Source: Bacillus sp. MM2020_4
Lineage (GTDB): Bacteria > Bacillota > Bacilli > Bacillales > Cytobacillaceae
Length of the DNA stretch: 64,000 nt
Direction of reading: 5' to 3'
NCBI RefSeq assembly: GCF_011250555.1
Contig: NZ_JAANMZ010000012.1
Coordinates: 30,345-94,344 of the forward strand
The position numbers and the translations under genes are program-made. The notes below the pieces were generated by a model. That model worked only from the letters and a program-made list of their open reading frames with translations, made no database searches and was not told where the DNA came from. The stretch's first letter is position 1. Every line of letters begins with the position of its first letter. Of the stretch, positions 26,926 through 35,631 are shown one piece after another.

Positions 26926-28302
26926 TTATTCAACCTCCATTACGTTAATTTTTACATTAGATTCAATCTCTGTTCGTGGAATGTAGGAAGACCATAATCC
27001 TAGTAGCTGCTTTGTTGCCGATAAGCCGCTAATCATACTGACAAATGGTGGACCATTGACAGTTAGCGGAGGAAATAATGGAGCTAATTTGGCGGCTTCG
27101 CTTTTACTCTCCGTTTTAATGGTCATTCTTAAAAACACTTCATTAATCAAATCCTCATTCGGTGGTTCTACCGCTAATGTTCGATGCAGGGCATTGTACC
27201 CCAAGTACTCGGTATTTATTTCGGATGCTTTCATTCCCAATTCTTCTATTTGTGCGCGAATAATCTCATTCGCTGCCCTTGCTTTCGTTAACGCCTGCGG
27301 CCATGAATAGCCAATCATTCCCTGTCCCATGTAACCATCTTCATAGCCCATGAGCGCTTTTAAGGTTTCTGGTGCCGGACGCCCTTTAGCGCCTTGAACT
27401 TTAACCCGATTTTCCCCAACCTGCTCAAGTGTAACGGTTGTAAAATCAGCCACAACATCAGGTGTTATGTAGTTTGAGGGATCATGAATTTCATAAAGGA
27501 ATTGCTCTTTCACAGTATCAACACTTACTCTCCCGCCAGCATTCTCAGCTTTAGTCAGGATAAAGGAACCATCCTCTGAGACTTCTGCAATGGGATACCC
27601 AATTTTATACAGGTCTTTTACATTCCACCAGTCCCCGCTAAAATTTCCGCCCGTAACTTGTCCGGAACATTCCATTAAATGCCCTAACACAATCCCAGAC
27701 GCCAATTTGTCCCATTCTTCTTTTTCCCAGCCAAATTCATATATGACCGGTGCTAAAAATTGTGCGGTATCAGTTGTTCTGCCTGTTATTACAATATCTG
27801 CTCCTTCCTGTAGGGCACGGACAATGCCTTGTGCCCCTAGGTATACATTGGCAAATAGGAGTTTCTCTCTTATTTTTTCTATAGAACCGCCAGTTTCGCT
27901 ATTCGTAAGATCAAATCCCTTATTACTTAATTCATCAAGACGTGGATAGATATCATCGCCTGTTACAACCCCTACCTTTATACCCGAAATTCCTAGTTCA
28001 CGTGCAACACGCAGAACTTCATCCCGCGCCCCTTCCGGGTTAATCCCACCAGTATTGGTGATTAATTTAATACCCTTTTCCTTAACGTAAGGCAAAAGCT
28101 GTTTCATGGTTTTAGTTACATCTTTTGTATACCCTTTACTTGGATCCTTTTGCATATCTTTTTGCAAGATCGCCAGCGTTAATTCTGCTAGAGTATCAAA
28201 ACAGATGTACTGTACATCCGTATCCTTTGCTAATTTCAACATTGGTTGTAATGAATCACCATAGAAACCCTGACCAGCCCCAATTTTTACAACTTTACTC
28301 AA
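26926..28302 (-). CDS. AtuA-family protein (acyclic terpene utilization AtuA-like)
   Basis: A 458-residue member of the AtuA family: opening KVVKIGAGQGFYGDS, a TNTGGINPEGARDEV strand-loop and EGADIVITGRTTDTAQFLAP. AtuA was first described in the Pseudomonas citronellol/geraniol gene cluster; its biochemical role is not settled. A TTG at 28300-28302 follows GGAGAGGG at good spacing and is preferred to the ATG at 28320. It is followed without a gap by the separate C-terminal-domain gene. None of the geranyl-CoA carboxylase genes typical of terpene clusters is visible here, so the substrate is probably not citronellol. Confidence 0.85.
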   Translation of the reverse strand: MSKVVKIGAGQGFYGDSLQPMLKLAKDTDVQYICFDTLAELTLAILQKDMQKDPSKGYTKDVTKTMKQLLPYVKEKGIKLITNTGGINPEGARDEVLRVARELGISGIKVGVVTGDDIYPRLDELSNKGFDLTNSETGGSIEKIREKLLFANVYLGAQGIVRALQEGADIVITGRTTDTAQFLAPVIYEFGWEKEEWDKLASGIVLGHLMECSGQVTGGNFSGDWWNVKDLYKIGYPIAEVSEDGSFILTKAENAGGRVSVDTVKEQFLYEIHDPSNYITPDVVADFTTVTLEQVGENRVKVQGAKGRPAPETLKALMGYEDGYMGQGMIGYSWPQALTKARAANEIIRAQIEELGMKASEINTEYLGYNALHRTLAVEPPNEDLINEVFLRMTIKTESKSEAAKLAPLFPPLTVNGPPFVSMISGLSATKQLLGLWSSYIPRTEIESNVKINVMEVE

Positions 28303-28412
28303 AGTACCCTCTCCAATCATTTTCTAGTATGAATAGTCCATGGTATTAAAAATCCCCATACAGATGAATCTATGAAAATCTCAAATGCTGTCTTGCAATA
28401 TTCCAAAGACCA

Positions 28413-29660
28413 TTAAGCACTGGTAGTCCCCTTCTCTTTGTGGCCCTTTGGTATGCTTATGCTAGTTTCCTTTGTAAGAGTGAGCAACATCGTGGCCACA
28501 ATGGAAAGTCCAGAAAGACCAAACCAAACATATCGGTAACTTCCCGCTACGTCGGCCGCCCACCCAGCCAATGGAGGACAGATTAGAATGCCAATATACA
28601 TAAACATATTGCCAATCCCCAGTGCTTTACCAATTAGGGAACTATCAATGGATTCGGCAAGAAAAGTCATATAAATACCCGCATACCCTAATCCGGTAAA
28701 GCCGAAAATGATTACCAATAAAATGAGAAAAATAATAGATATATCCGGAGTTATTAATCCAAAACCTGCAATGGCCAGCGTCGATAGGCCACAAATGCTT
28801 AAAAAGACTCCTTTTCTTTTCCCGATAAAAACGAAATCACTCATTAATCCCCAACATATCTTTCCAACTGATCCTGATATTTGTGCGATAAAGACAGCCA
28901 TCGCTGTTACAGCAAATGACAGCTTATTTTCATTTGTAAGATATAAAACAAAATGAGCAGCAAATGTATACTGTATCCCTGCAAGTATCATAGAGGCCAA
29001 ACTGCCAAATAGAACATTGCGATTTTTTACTAATGTTAGCCAATTCTCCTGTTTTCCACTGTTCCCTTTTTTCTGCTCTTTGGTGGGGACATCTTGATAA
29101 AATAGAAAAAAACAACTAACACTTAACAACAAGAGCAAGGCGTTCCATAAATAACCATATTGCCATTTGCCTGTTGAGGAGATAATAAACGAAATAAAGA
29201 TTGCTGATAATCCTGCACCTAAGGTTACTCCAGTTTGTTTAATTGCGATGGCTGTACCACGCTTTGTTGATTCAAACCATTGAACTAATGCTAGTGTACT
29301 AGTAGGATTATAGATTCCATAACTGATCCCAGCTACAACCATTACAAGAAAGGAAAGCATGAATATACCCGTATAGGGGAAAAGCAACATCGTAAACCCC
29401 AATAGTGTGGCGGAAAGAATGGTAATCATTTTAGGTTTGAATTTTTCTGTCATCCATCCTACCAGAAGGGTACTCATTAATGCTCCCAGAAATATGGCTG
29501 AAGTTAGCGCACCAATCTGGGACCTGGTAAAATGCCAATCATCCTTTAAAAACGGTGTAACGACAGAAATAGTGTACGTCGCCATGGACAAGATAGTCTG
29601 TACAAAGAAGTAAAGGGATAAGGCCATCCATTGAGATGACCCGATTAACCGGCGTTCCAA
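28413..29660 (-). CDS. MFS transporter
   Basis: A 415-residue major facilitator with 12 predicted segments. The first cytoplasmic loop contains GWMTEKFKPK, a variant of the MFS G-x-x-x-D/E-R-x-G motif, and YNPTSTLALVQWFESTKRGTAIAI resembles the loop found in oxalate/carboxylate MFS carriers. TTG start with AAGGTGG. Its position suggests uptake or export of a carboxylate for the surrounding pathway; the substrate is not known. Confidence 0.82.
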   Translation of the reverse strand: MERRLIGSSQWMALSLYFFVQTILSMATYTISVVTPFLKDDWHFTRSQIGALTSAIFLGALMSTLLVGWMTEKFKPKMITILSATLLGFTMLLFPYTGIFMLSFLVMVVAGISYGIYNPTSTLALVQWFESTKRGTAIAIKQTGVTLGAGLSAIFISFIISSTGKWQYGYLWNALLLLLSVSCFFLFYQDVPTKEQKKGNSGKQENWLTLVKNRNVLFGSLASMILAGIQYTFAAHFVLYLTNENKLSFAVTAMAVFIAQISGSVGKICWGLMSDFVFIGKRKGVFLSICGLSTLAIAGFGLITPDISIIFLILLVIIFGFTGLGYAGIYMTFLAESIDSSLIGKALGIGNMFMYIGILICPPLAGWAADVAGSYRYVWFGLSGLSIVATMLLTLTKETSISIPKGHKEKGTTSA

Positions 29661-29716
29661 ACAACCACCTTCATTATTGACGAATTTTGTAAGCAGGCTT
29701 CATTAAGCGAAACTCA

Positions 29717-30397
29717 TTAATAATAGTCCTTTGTGTATTCAATTACCGGCAGCATCGGCAATTCTTCGCATTTGTAGGAAAGTAAGGCTGTTAATGATTG
29801 AATGGTTGGCATGACCATATTCATCTTGCCTTTTTCATGAAGGGCTATGGCCTCTTCCGGCTTAATCCATAATCCTGTTTCTATCTCTGATGTTGTCGGT
29901 TGGGGTTCTTGATGTTGGGGTAGATTCGCTAGGAAAAATCTCGTGTTAAACCTGTATGGTTTTGGGGGAGACGTGATACGGTGACCAAAATAATGGAAAC
30001 CGCCAATATCAAGTAAGTATCCCTTTTGCATGATATATTCATTAAATGATATGTCCCCCTCCAAGATAGCTGTAAGAGCATCTTCCCAAGTAGAATCGGG
30101 CTGCAACGGCCGCCCACTATGATCCCTGCATAATAAAATCCCAGTTTCTTCATATAATTCTCGTGCTGCTGCAACATAATAGGCAATGTCCACTATAGGT
30201 TCCGATGGGCCTAAAAGAATGTTCTCCATCTCTAAAGAAAAGTCATTATTTATTAATTTTCCCCCAGGAAAAACAAAATGACCTGGGTAAGACTTCATCG
30301 ACTCCGGTCTTTTTGTCATATAGACATTTATTTCATCTTGAGTGCGGGTAACCAAGATAACTGTGGCTGAAAGCTTTGGTTTTACTGGTATTGTCAT
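29717..30397 (-). CDS. NUDIX hydrolase
   Basis: A 226-residue protein with the NUDIX box split by a long insert: GGKLINN, then AARELYEETGILL, which provides the catalytic Glu cluster REXXEE. The insertion and length resemble CoA-diphosphatase-like NUDT7/NUDT19 members. In a cluster full of CoA thioesters, a CoA or acyl-CoA pyrophosphatase role is reasonable but unproven. Starts behind GGAGGTA. Confidence 0.8.
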   Translation of the reverse strand: MTIPVKPKLSATVILVTRTQDEINVYMTKRPESMKSYPGHFVFPGGKLINNDFSLEMENILLGPSEPIVDIAYYVAAARELYEETGILLCRDHSGRPLQPDSTWEDALTAILEGDISFNEYIMQKGYLLDIGGFHYFGHRITSPPKPYRFNTRFFLANLPQHQEPQPTTSEIETGLWIKPEEAIALHEKGKMNMVMPTIQSLTALLSYKCEELPMLPVIEYTKDYY

Positions 30398-30441
30398 CGA
30401 ACAAAATTACCTCCAGTGGATTATTTGGAGTTCTTTTCAAG

Positions 30442-30472
30442 ACACTCGGAAAATGACCCATTTTCCGAGTGT
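30442..30472 (-). terminator. Terminator-like hairpin after the TRAP genes
   Basis: A perfect 14-bp inverted repeat, ACACTCGGAAAATG and CATTTTCCGAGTGT, with a 3-base loop. It lies between the DctM stop (30496) and the NUDIX start (30397). No long T tract follows on the minus strand, so it may attenuate rather than fully terminate. Confidence 0.6.
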
Positions 30473-30495
30473 TTAGTTTAAAGTATGGTTCATTT

Positions 30496-31788
30496 TTATT
30501 TCATCATTAAATCCGGAAGCCATGTTGAAAGGAACGGTAATAAGATCAAAATCAGAAGTAAAATAAGGTCAGCTATGACAAACCAAGTTACCCCTTTAAA
30601 GGCTTCGGCTGTTTTGACCCCTGCCGAACCAGCAGCAACAAACACATTCATTCCTACTGGAGGTGTGACTAGTCCAATTTCCGCTGTTTTCGTTACAATG
30701 ATACCGAACCAGATGGGATTAAACCCTAATGACATGACCAATGGGAATGTCAGCGGCAATGTCAAAATCAAAATGGCCATTTGGTCCATAAAGACACCTA
30801 GAATCAGATAAAGAATGACAACAAGGGTTAGTATTAACCATCTAGAATATCCTGCATCTTGAACAAAAGTAACCAAATTTTGTGTCACTTGAGTGGCAGT
30901 TAGAAAATAACCTAGAATCATGGCCCCAATAACAATCGTCATAATCATAGCACTTGATTTTAACGTTCTATTTAACGCTTCATTAAGCTTTTTAAACGTT
31001 AATCTTTTCATGGCCAAAGCAACTATAAAGGTGGCAAAGGCCCCCAATGCACCAGCTTCAGTAGCAGTAACAACACCTGCATATATCCCCCCAATGACAA
31101 TGAAAATAATGACAAGCATCGGCCAAATACCGGAGAGGGATGTGAATTTTTCTTTCCATGTTGGTTTATCGGTTACTCTGGGCGCAACCTTTGGGTCAAT
31201 TTTTGCCCAGATCCAAATAGTGAAAACATAGCCTAATGCCGTGATAATGCCAGGAATAATTCCCGCAATTAGCAGGGAGCCAATTCCAGTCTCAGTCATG
31301 ATGCCATAGATGATTAATACAAGGCTTGGTGGAATCATGATAGCAAGTGTTCCGGAGATACTGGCTACCCCCATTGAAAAGGGTGTTGAATATCCGTATT
31401 TTTTCATTTCCGGGTAAGCAGAAGCCGAAAGTGTCGCGGCTGCGGCTGTACTTGAACCACTCACTGCCCCCAATCCGGCGCCAGCAAATACTGTTGCAAT
31501 CCCAAGTCCGCCTGGAAGATTGCCAAGCCATTTATGCGCTGCCGTAAAAATATCTTTCGTAATTCCGCTGGCAGTCATTAATTCTGCCATTAAGATAAAC
31601 ATTGGAATGGTTGTAAATAAAAAATTTGCTGTACTGTCATATGGTGTTGTTTGGATAATACCTACAAATAAGTCCCAGCCGCCTAAAATGAATAATCCAA
31701 TCGATCCAGATACTCCAAGCGCAAAGGCAATTGGCATTCCAAGCCCCAATAATAATAGTAATAGTATTAATGGAAATGCAACTGTCAT
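30496..31788 (-). CDS. TRAP transporter large permease (DctM)
   Basis: A 430-residue integral membrane protein with about 12 segments. Family landmarks are the opening GMPIAFALG, GLGAVSGSSTAAAATLSASAYP (substrate-binding loop), GVASISGTLAIMIPPS and TPPVGMNVFVAAG near the end. It uses the sodium or proton gradient to import an acid delivered by the binding protein. Forms a dctP-dctQ-dctM set with the next two genes. Confidence 0.93.
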   Translation of the reverse strand: MTVAFPLILLLLLLGLGMPIAFALGVSGSIGLFILGGWDLFVGIIQTTPYDSTANFLFTTIPMFILMAELMTASGITKDIFTAAHKWLGNLPGGLGIATVFAGAGLGAVSGSSTAAAATLSASAYPEMKKYGYSTPFSMGVASISGTLAIMIPPSLVLIIYGIMTETGIGSLLIAGIIPGIITALGYVFTIWIWAKIDPKVAPRVTDKPTWKEKFTSLSGIWPMLVIIFIVIGGIYAGVVTATEAGALGAFATFIVALAMKRLTFKKLNEALNRTLKSSAMIMTIVIGAMILGYFLTATQVTQNLVTFVQDAGYSRWLILTLVVILYLILGVFMDQMAILILTLPLTFPLVMSLGFNPIWFGIIVTKTAEIGLVTPPVGMNVFVAAGSAGVKTAEAFKGVTWFVIADLILLLILILLPFLSTWLPDLMMK

Positions 31789-31832
31789 ACTATGAATCCC
31801 CTTCCCTGTAATCTATTAACTTTTAAGATCTT

Positions 31833-32357
31833 TTAAGAAATGTTTCTGTCTCTCTGTTCATACTCTGATTCTTTACTTGGCATTAATGACTGAACAAAAT
31901 TCACTAATAATCGGAGTGTAAATAAAAATGCCCCAATCGGAACCCAGATCACAGAAGCCCATGTCGGCCATTTAATAAGACCGGCTGAAACATAATTATT
32001 GATCAACGCCTCTTCCGTCATGACCAATCCTTGATAGCCAATGGCAAACATGAGAGCTGCGGCCAGTAATAGGTAAATTTTATCCAAGAATTCAACGAAT
32101 TTCTTTGGCATTTTATCTGTAAATATATCAATCCTTATATGCCCCTTTTCTTTCATTACATAGCTCATGCTTAAGAATATGAGGATAACCATTAAATAGC
32201 TCTCAGAAAATTCGTACGCACCGATTATTGGTTTATGTACTACATAACGCATGGCTGCGTCCGCAGAAGTTAGGAGCATCATGATAAATGCTGCAATTTT
32301 GGCGAGAACATACGCTCCCGACTCCATTTTCTCAAACACAAATACTAGCTTCTTCAT
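31833..32357 (-). CDS. TRAP transporter small permease (DctQ)
   Basis: A 174-residue protein with four hydrophobic helices and the DctQ landmark KEKGHIRIDIFTDKMPKK between helices 2 and 3. It partners the large permease encoded 44 bases downstream. Confidence 0.9.
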   Translation of the reverse strand: MKKLVFVFEKMESGAYVLAKIAAFIMMLLTSADAAMRYVVHKPIIGAYEFSESYLMVILIFLSMSYVMKEKGHIRIDIFTDKMPKKFVEFLDKIYLLLAAALMFAIGYQGLVMTEEALINNYVSAGLIKWPTWASVIWVPIGAFLFTLRLLVNFVQSLMPSKESEYEQRDRNIS

Positions 32358-32492
32358 TTTCCCAACTCCTTCTCTTATCTTCGTTTGTTGTTCATTGAAA
32401 AATATGCATGTGGCACGCTTAAGCAGGGGAAATCATTATACTTAATTTTGGGGTTCCAATTTGGTGTAATAAGATAGATTGGGGTAAACCAG

Positions 32493-32523
32493 AAAGGGAA
32501 TAGTACCTTGAAGGATTCCCTTT
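32493..32523. promoter_or_regulatory. Intercistronic hairpin between TRAP binding-protein and permease genes
   Basis: AAAGGGAAT and ATTCCCTTT are perfect 9-base arms with a 13-base loop, 17 bases after the dctP stop. Hairpins here commonly protect the abundant binding-protein mRNA and reduce readthrough into the permease genes. Confidence 0.55.
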
Positions 32524-32539
32524 CCAGTTCATAGCAATC

Positions 32540-33631
32540 TTATTTTTGCTGAAATTCTTCGTTATATTGCCTGAATTTTTCCAAAATTTCAGTTCCCTTA
32601 AGGCCTTTTGCATCAAGATCCTTTGCCCACTTTTTGTTAAATGGCTCCAATTCATTATTAAGCTTTTTCAAATCAGCTTCAGGAATATCATAAATGTCAA
32701 TTCCTGCTTTTCTATATTGTTCTTCTAATAAAGCGTCTTCTTCAATGATGGAATTGGCCATTTTTTCAACAATCTCGTCACTCGCTTTCGTGATAATATC
32801 CTGTACATCTTTTGGCCAGCTATTCCAGGATTTTTCACTTACCACATAGGTGATACCGAATGCAGATAATTGAGCATTCCTAGAAGTGTATTTTGCGACT
32901 TTATCCGTTTGATAGCCAGGCCAGCTAAAGAATGATAGAAGCGATCCATCAATGGTTCCTCTATCCCAAGCAGAAAAGATTTCAGGCCCCGAAATAGATA
33001 CAGGCGTTGCACCAAGTTTTTGCATCATTTCCTCTTGAAGTCCGCCTGACGTACGGATTTTCAAGCCTTTAAAATCCTGCGCCTTTGTCACTTTACGCAC
33101 TGAATTGACAATCTGGTAAGGGTTTGTAGTGGCACCCCATAATGGTTTGACCCCGTTTGGTTTAAACTCCAATTCATATAAATCTTCTTTAATTAATTTG
33201 TTAAATGCTTTTGATCCGCTGACCGCGTCTTTCACAAGCCCTGGATTCCCAGACACACCGCTTAATGGCATCTTATCACTAACATAAAGGGGGCCAACGT
33301 AGGCAATATCCGCTACTCTGTTCTTTGCAGCATCCAAAAGGCTGGCAGCTTTCCCTAATTGCTCTGCCGGGTAGTATTCGATCTTGATTTTCCCTTTACC
33401 CAGCTCTTCAATTCGATCTATCCAAGGGAGTGTTCCTGTTTTAGGAATTAAGTGAGAAGCAGGGAAAGAGTCAGCAATTTTGATGACAATCTGTTCTCCT
33501 TCTTTTCCACCACTTTTTCCACTAGAGCTTCTCTCCCCTTGTGTCTTTTCAGAATTCCCGCAAGCAGCCATTGCCACTGCCAAAATGGCAGTCATAAAAA
33601 CGATAAGTACCTTACCAAAAATACCCCTCAT
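32540..33631 (-). CDS. TRAP transporter substrate-binding lipoprotein (DctP)
   Basis: A 363-residue binding protein. From the ATG at 33629-33631 (behind GGGGGAATAGG) there is a basic N-terminus, hydrophobic core and lipobox LAVAMAACGN, so it is a lipoprotein on the outer face of the membrane. The longer open frame to 33784 would run into the neighbouring hydratase and is rejected. The landmark FKGLKIRTSGGLQEEMMQKLGATP contains the conserved Arg that binds the substrate carboxylate. Confidence 0.92.
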   Translation of the reverse strand: MRGIFGKVLIVFMTAILAVAMAACGNSEKTQGERSSSGKSGGKEGEQIVIKIADSFPASHLIPKTGTLPWIDRIEELGKGKIKIEYYPAEQLGKAASLLDAAKNRVADIAYVGPLYVSDKMPLSGVSGNPGLVKDAVSGSKAFNKLIKEDLYELEFKPNGVKPLWGATTNPYQIVNSVRKVTKAQDFKGLKIRTSGGLQEEMMQKLGATPVSISGPEIFSAWDRGTIDGSLLSFFSWPGYQTDKVAKYTSRNAQLSAFGITYVVSEKSWNSWPKDVQDIITKASDEIVEKMANSIIEEDALLEEQYRKAGIDIYDIPEADLKKLNNELEPFNKKWAKDLDAKGLKGTEILEKFRQYNEEFQQK

Positions 33632-33683
33632 GCTCCTATTCCCCCTCTTTTGGTATTTACAAATATAGGTTTCAAGTTCTAGA

Positions 33684-34466
33684 CTAACGGCCTTGCCAAT
33701 TGGGTTTCCTATTTTCAGCAAAAGCCTTAGGCCCTTCGATTGCATCCTGACTGCTGTAAACCTTTTCAAATAATCGATTAGCATTTTTTAGACCCAATGA
33801 TTTGCCAAGATCCAGCGCATCCTTTAATGATTGCTTCGCAGCCATGACGGATAATGGTGCATTATCGCGAATAGATTGGGCCATTTCCATAGCTGCAGGT
33901 ACTAGTTGATCGTGCTCCACCAATTTATTTACGTAACCTAATTGGTACAATCGTTCAGCACTTAAAGGCTCCGCAGTCATCGACAATTCCATACTAATAT
34001 TTAGTGGAAGCATCCATAACAGAGGGACAGCCCATGGCGAGCCCCGCCCTACTTTTGCTTCCCGGATTGAGAATTCAGCATTGAAACTTGCAATCCGCAG
34101 GTCGGCATTCTGTGCCAATAAAAAACCACCTGCTGCGGCCACTCCGTTGACTGCTGCGATAATTGGCTTTTTCACCTCATTCATTTTCTGCATCATTGGG
34201 TCTTTAACCATTTGCAGCATATCCTTGCCCTGGCTGCTAAGTTCAGTTTGTTCTTTTAAATCCATTCCTGCACTGAATGCCTTATCACCCACAGCAGTTA
34301 GAATGACGACGCGGACATTATCATCTTCATCCACTGTATTCCATATATGATCTAACTTCTCATATACTTCGATGGAAATCGCATTCCTGCGTTCAGGGCG
34401 ATTGATGGTAATGACACCGATTTTATCCTTCACTTCATACAAAACAGCCGAGTCCTTTGAAAACAT
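33684..34466 (-). CDS. Enoyl-CoA hydratase/isomerase, copy 2
   Basis: A 260-residue crotonase-fold protein. First oxyanion segment KAFSAGMDLKEQ, second NGVAAAGGFLLAQNADLRIA, then FSIREAKVGRGSPWAVPL. The active-site Glu usual in hydratases is not at the standard place after the second segment (REAKVGRGSP), so it may be an isomerase or hydrolase. The ATG at 34464-34466 with GAAAGAAGGG is preferred to 34487. Divergence from the copy at 34521 suggests different steps in one pathway. Confidence 0.87.
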   Translation of the reverse strand: MFSKDSAVLYEVKDKIGVITINRPERRNAISIEVYEKLDHIWNTVDEDDNVRVVILTAVGDKAFSAGMDLKEQTELSSQGKDMLQMVKDPMMQKMNEVKKPIIAAVNGVAAAGGFLLAQNADLRIASFNAEFSIREAKVGRGSPWAVPLLWMLPLNISMELSMTAEPLSAERLYQLGYVNKLVEHDQLVPAAMEMAQSIRDNAPLSVMAAKQSLKDALDLGKSLGLKNANRLFEKVYSSQDAIEGPKAFAENRKPNWQGR

Positions 34467-34520
34467 TCGTACCCTTCTTTCCCCCATTCTTTAACTGGCC
34501 AGACCACTGGTGCTTATTGA

Positions 34521-35309
34521 TTAATTCCCAGTAAATTTGGGTGGTCTTTTTTCCAGCATTGCCGTCAATCCTTCCTTGTGATCCTCTGTATCTCTCACGA
34601 TAGCAAAATGCGAAGAAATTAAATCTAAGGCAGGGCGTAATTCCATTCTGCTGCTTTGATATACAGCACGTTTAATCATGCGGATAGCAATGGTAGGGGA
34701 ATTCACTAACCGTTCTGCGAATTCCATCGTCTTCGGCATCAAGTCATCAGCTGAATAGACCCTACTGACAATCCCTGCTTCCTTTGCTTCCTGGGCAGAA
34801 AGGAAGTCTCCAGTCCAAAGTAATTCCAAAGCTTTTGATAATCCAACTATGCGGGGAAGATAATAGGCTCCGCCATCTCCAGGCACCAACCCTACTTTAA
34901 TATATCCTTCAGTAAAGCGAGCATTTTCGGAGGCAAAACGGATATCACACATGAGTGACATATCCATTCCAGCACCTACAGCCGATCCATTCACGGCACA
35001 AAGCATTGGTTTGTCGAGTCCTTCCAAAGCCAGTGCAATGCGATGCACATGGTTATGCAAAACATTTTTTCGATTAATAGATTTAGAGATATCCATGGAA
35101 TCAAAATCGTTTAAATCTATCCCTGAACAAAAAGCCCGTTCCCCAGCACCTGTTAATATAACTGCATGAACAGAGTCATCCCTTTGGTATTCCTGAAGAG
35201 CTTCGGCCCACTGATCAATCATGTCAATCGTAAAGGCATTCATCCGCTTTGGACGATTTAAGGTAATAATCGCAATTTTCCCTTCCTTTTGAAAAAGAAT
35301 ATCTGACAT
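34521..35309 (-). CDS. Enoyl-CoA hydratase/isomerase, copy 3
   Basis: A 262-residue crotonase-fold enzyme with RAFCSGIDLNDFDSM and NGSAVGAGMDMSLMCDIRFASENARF, the two oxyanion-hole segments, followed by GYIKVGLVPGDGGAYYLPRIVG, where Asp-Gly replaces the common Glu-Gly-Gly pattern. The C-terminus EKRPPKFTGN is typical. Starts behind GGGAGTT and precedes copy 2 in the same operon. Confidence 0.9.
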   Translation of the reverse strand: MSDILFQKEGKIAIITLNRPKRMNAFTIDMIDQWAEALQEYQRDDSVHAVILTGAGERAFCSGIDLNDFDSMDISKSINRKNVLHNHVHRIALALEGLDKPMLCAVNGSAVGAGMDMSLMCDIRFASENARFTEGYIKVGLVPGDGGAYYLPRIVGLSKALELLWTGDFLSAQEAKEAGIVSRVYSADDLMPKTMEFAERLVNSPTIAIRMIKRAVYQSSRMELRPALDLISSHFAIVRDTEDHKEGLTAMLEKRPPKFTGN

Positions 35310-35344
35310 TCATTTCAACTCCCATCTTTATATTTATCATTTTT

Positions 35345-35631
35345 TTACTCATGTTCTCCTACTATTTCCGTTCTTTTTTTAAATGAAGACTTGTAAGGCT
35401 CTTCCCATTCCGTCAATTGAATCAGTACCCCAAAGCAGCTTTTTGGGTGAATAAATAAGTCTGTTTTAACCAGAGATAGGATGCCTTAGCACCAAGTGAA
35501 TCAAGCGATACTTCCTTAAGAAAGCTTCCCCCGAATACATTAGTAAACATTTCCGCCGCAGCTTGATGATCCAGGACTCCCATGGTTATATGATCAAGTT
35601 TCCAGTTTTCTATCATCCTATTCCCTGCCAT
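35345..35631 (-). pseudogene. VOC (glyoxalase/methylmalonyl-CoA epimerase-like) gene with frameshift and internal deletion
   Basis: The first frame (35422-35631) encodes 69 residues opening WKLDHITMGVLDHQAAAEMF, a standard VOC first half with a metal-binding His. The frame then ends. In the next frame a C-terminal half is still readable, VKTDLFIHPKSCFGVLIQL followed by TEWEEPYK, up to a TAA at 35345-35347. Intact members have about 130-150 residues and a third metal-ligand segment; here only about 90 codons remain, so about 50 have been lost along with the frame. The start overlaps the end of the CoA-hydrolase gene. Confidence 0.8.

Noticed and set aside
33632..33784. N-terminal extension of the TRAP binding protein
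   Set aside because: It lacks a signal peptide and overlaps the hydratase gene; the lipoprotein signal starts at 33631.
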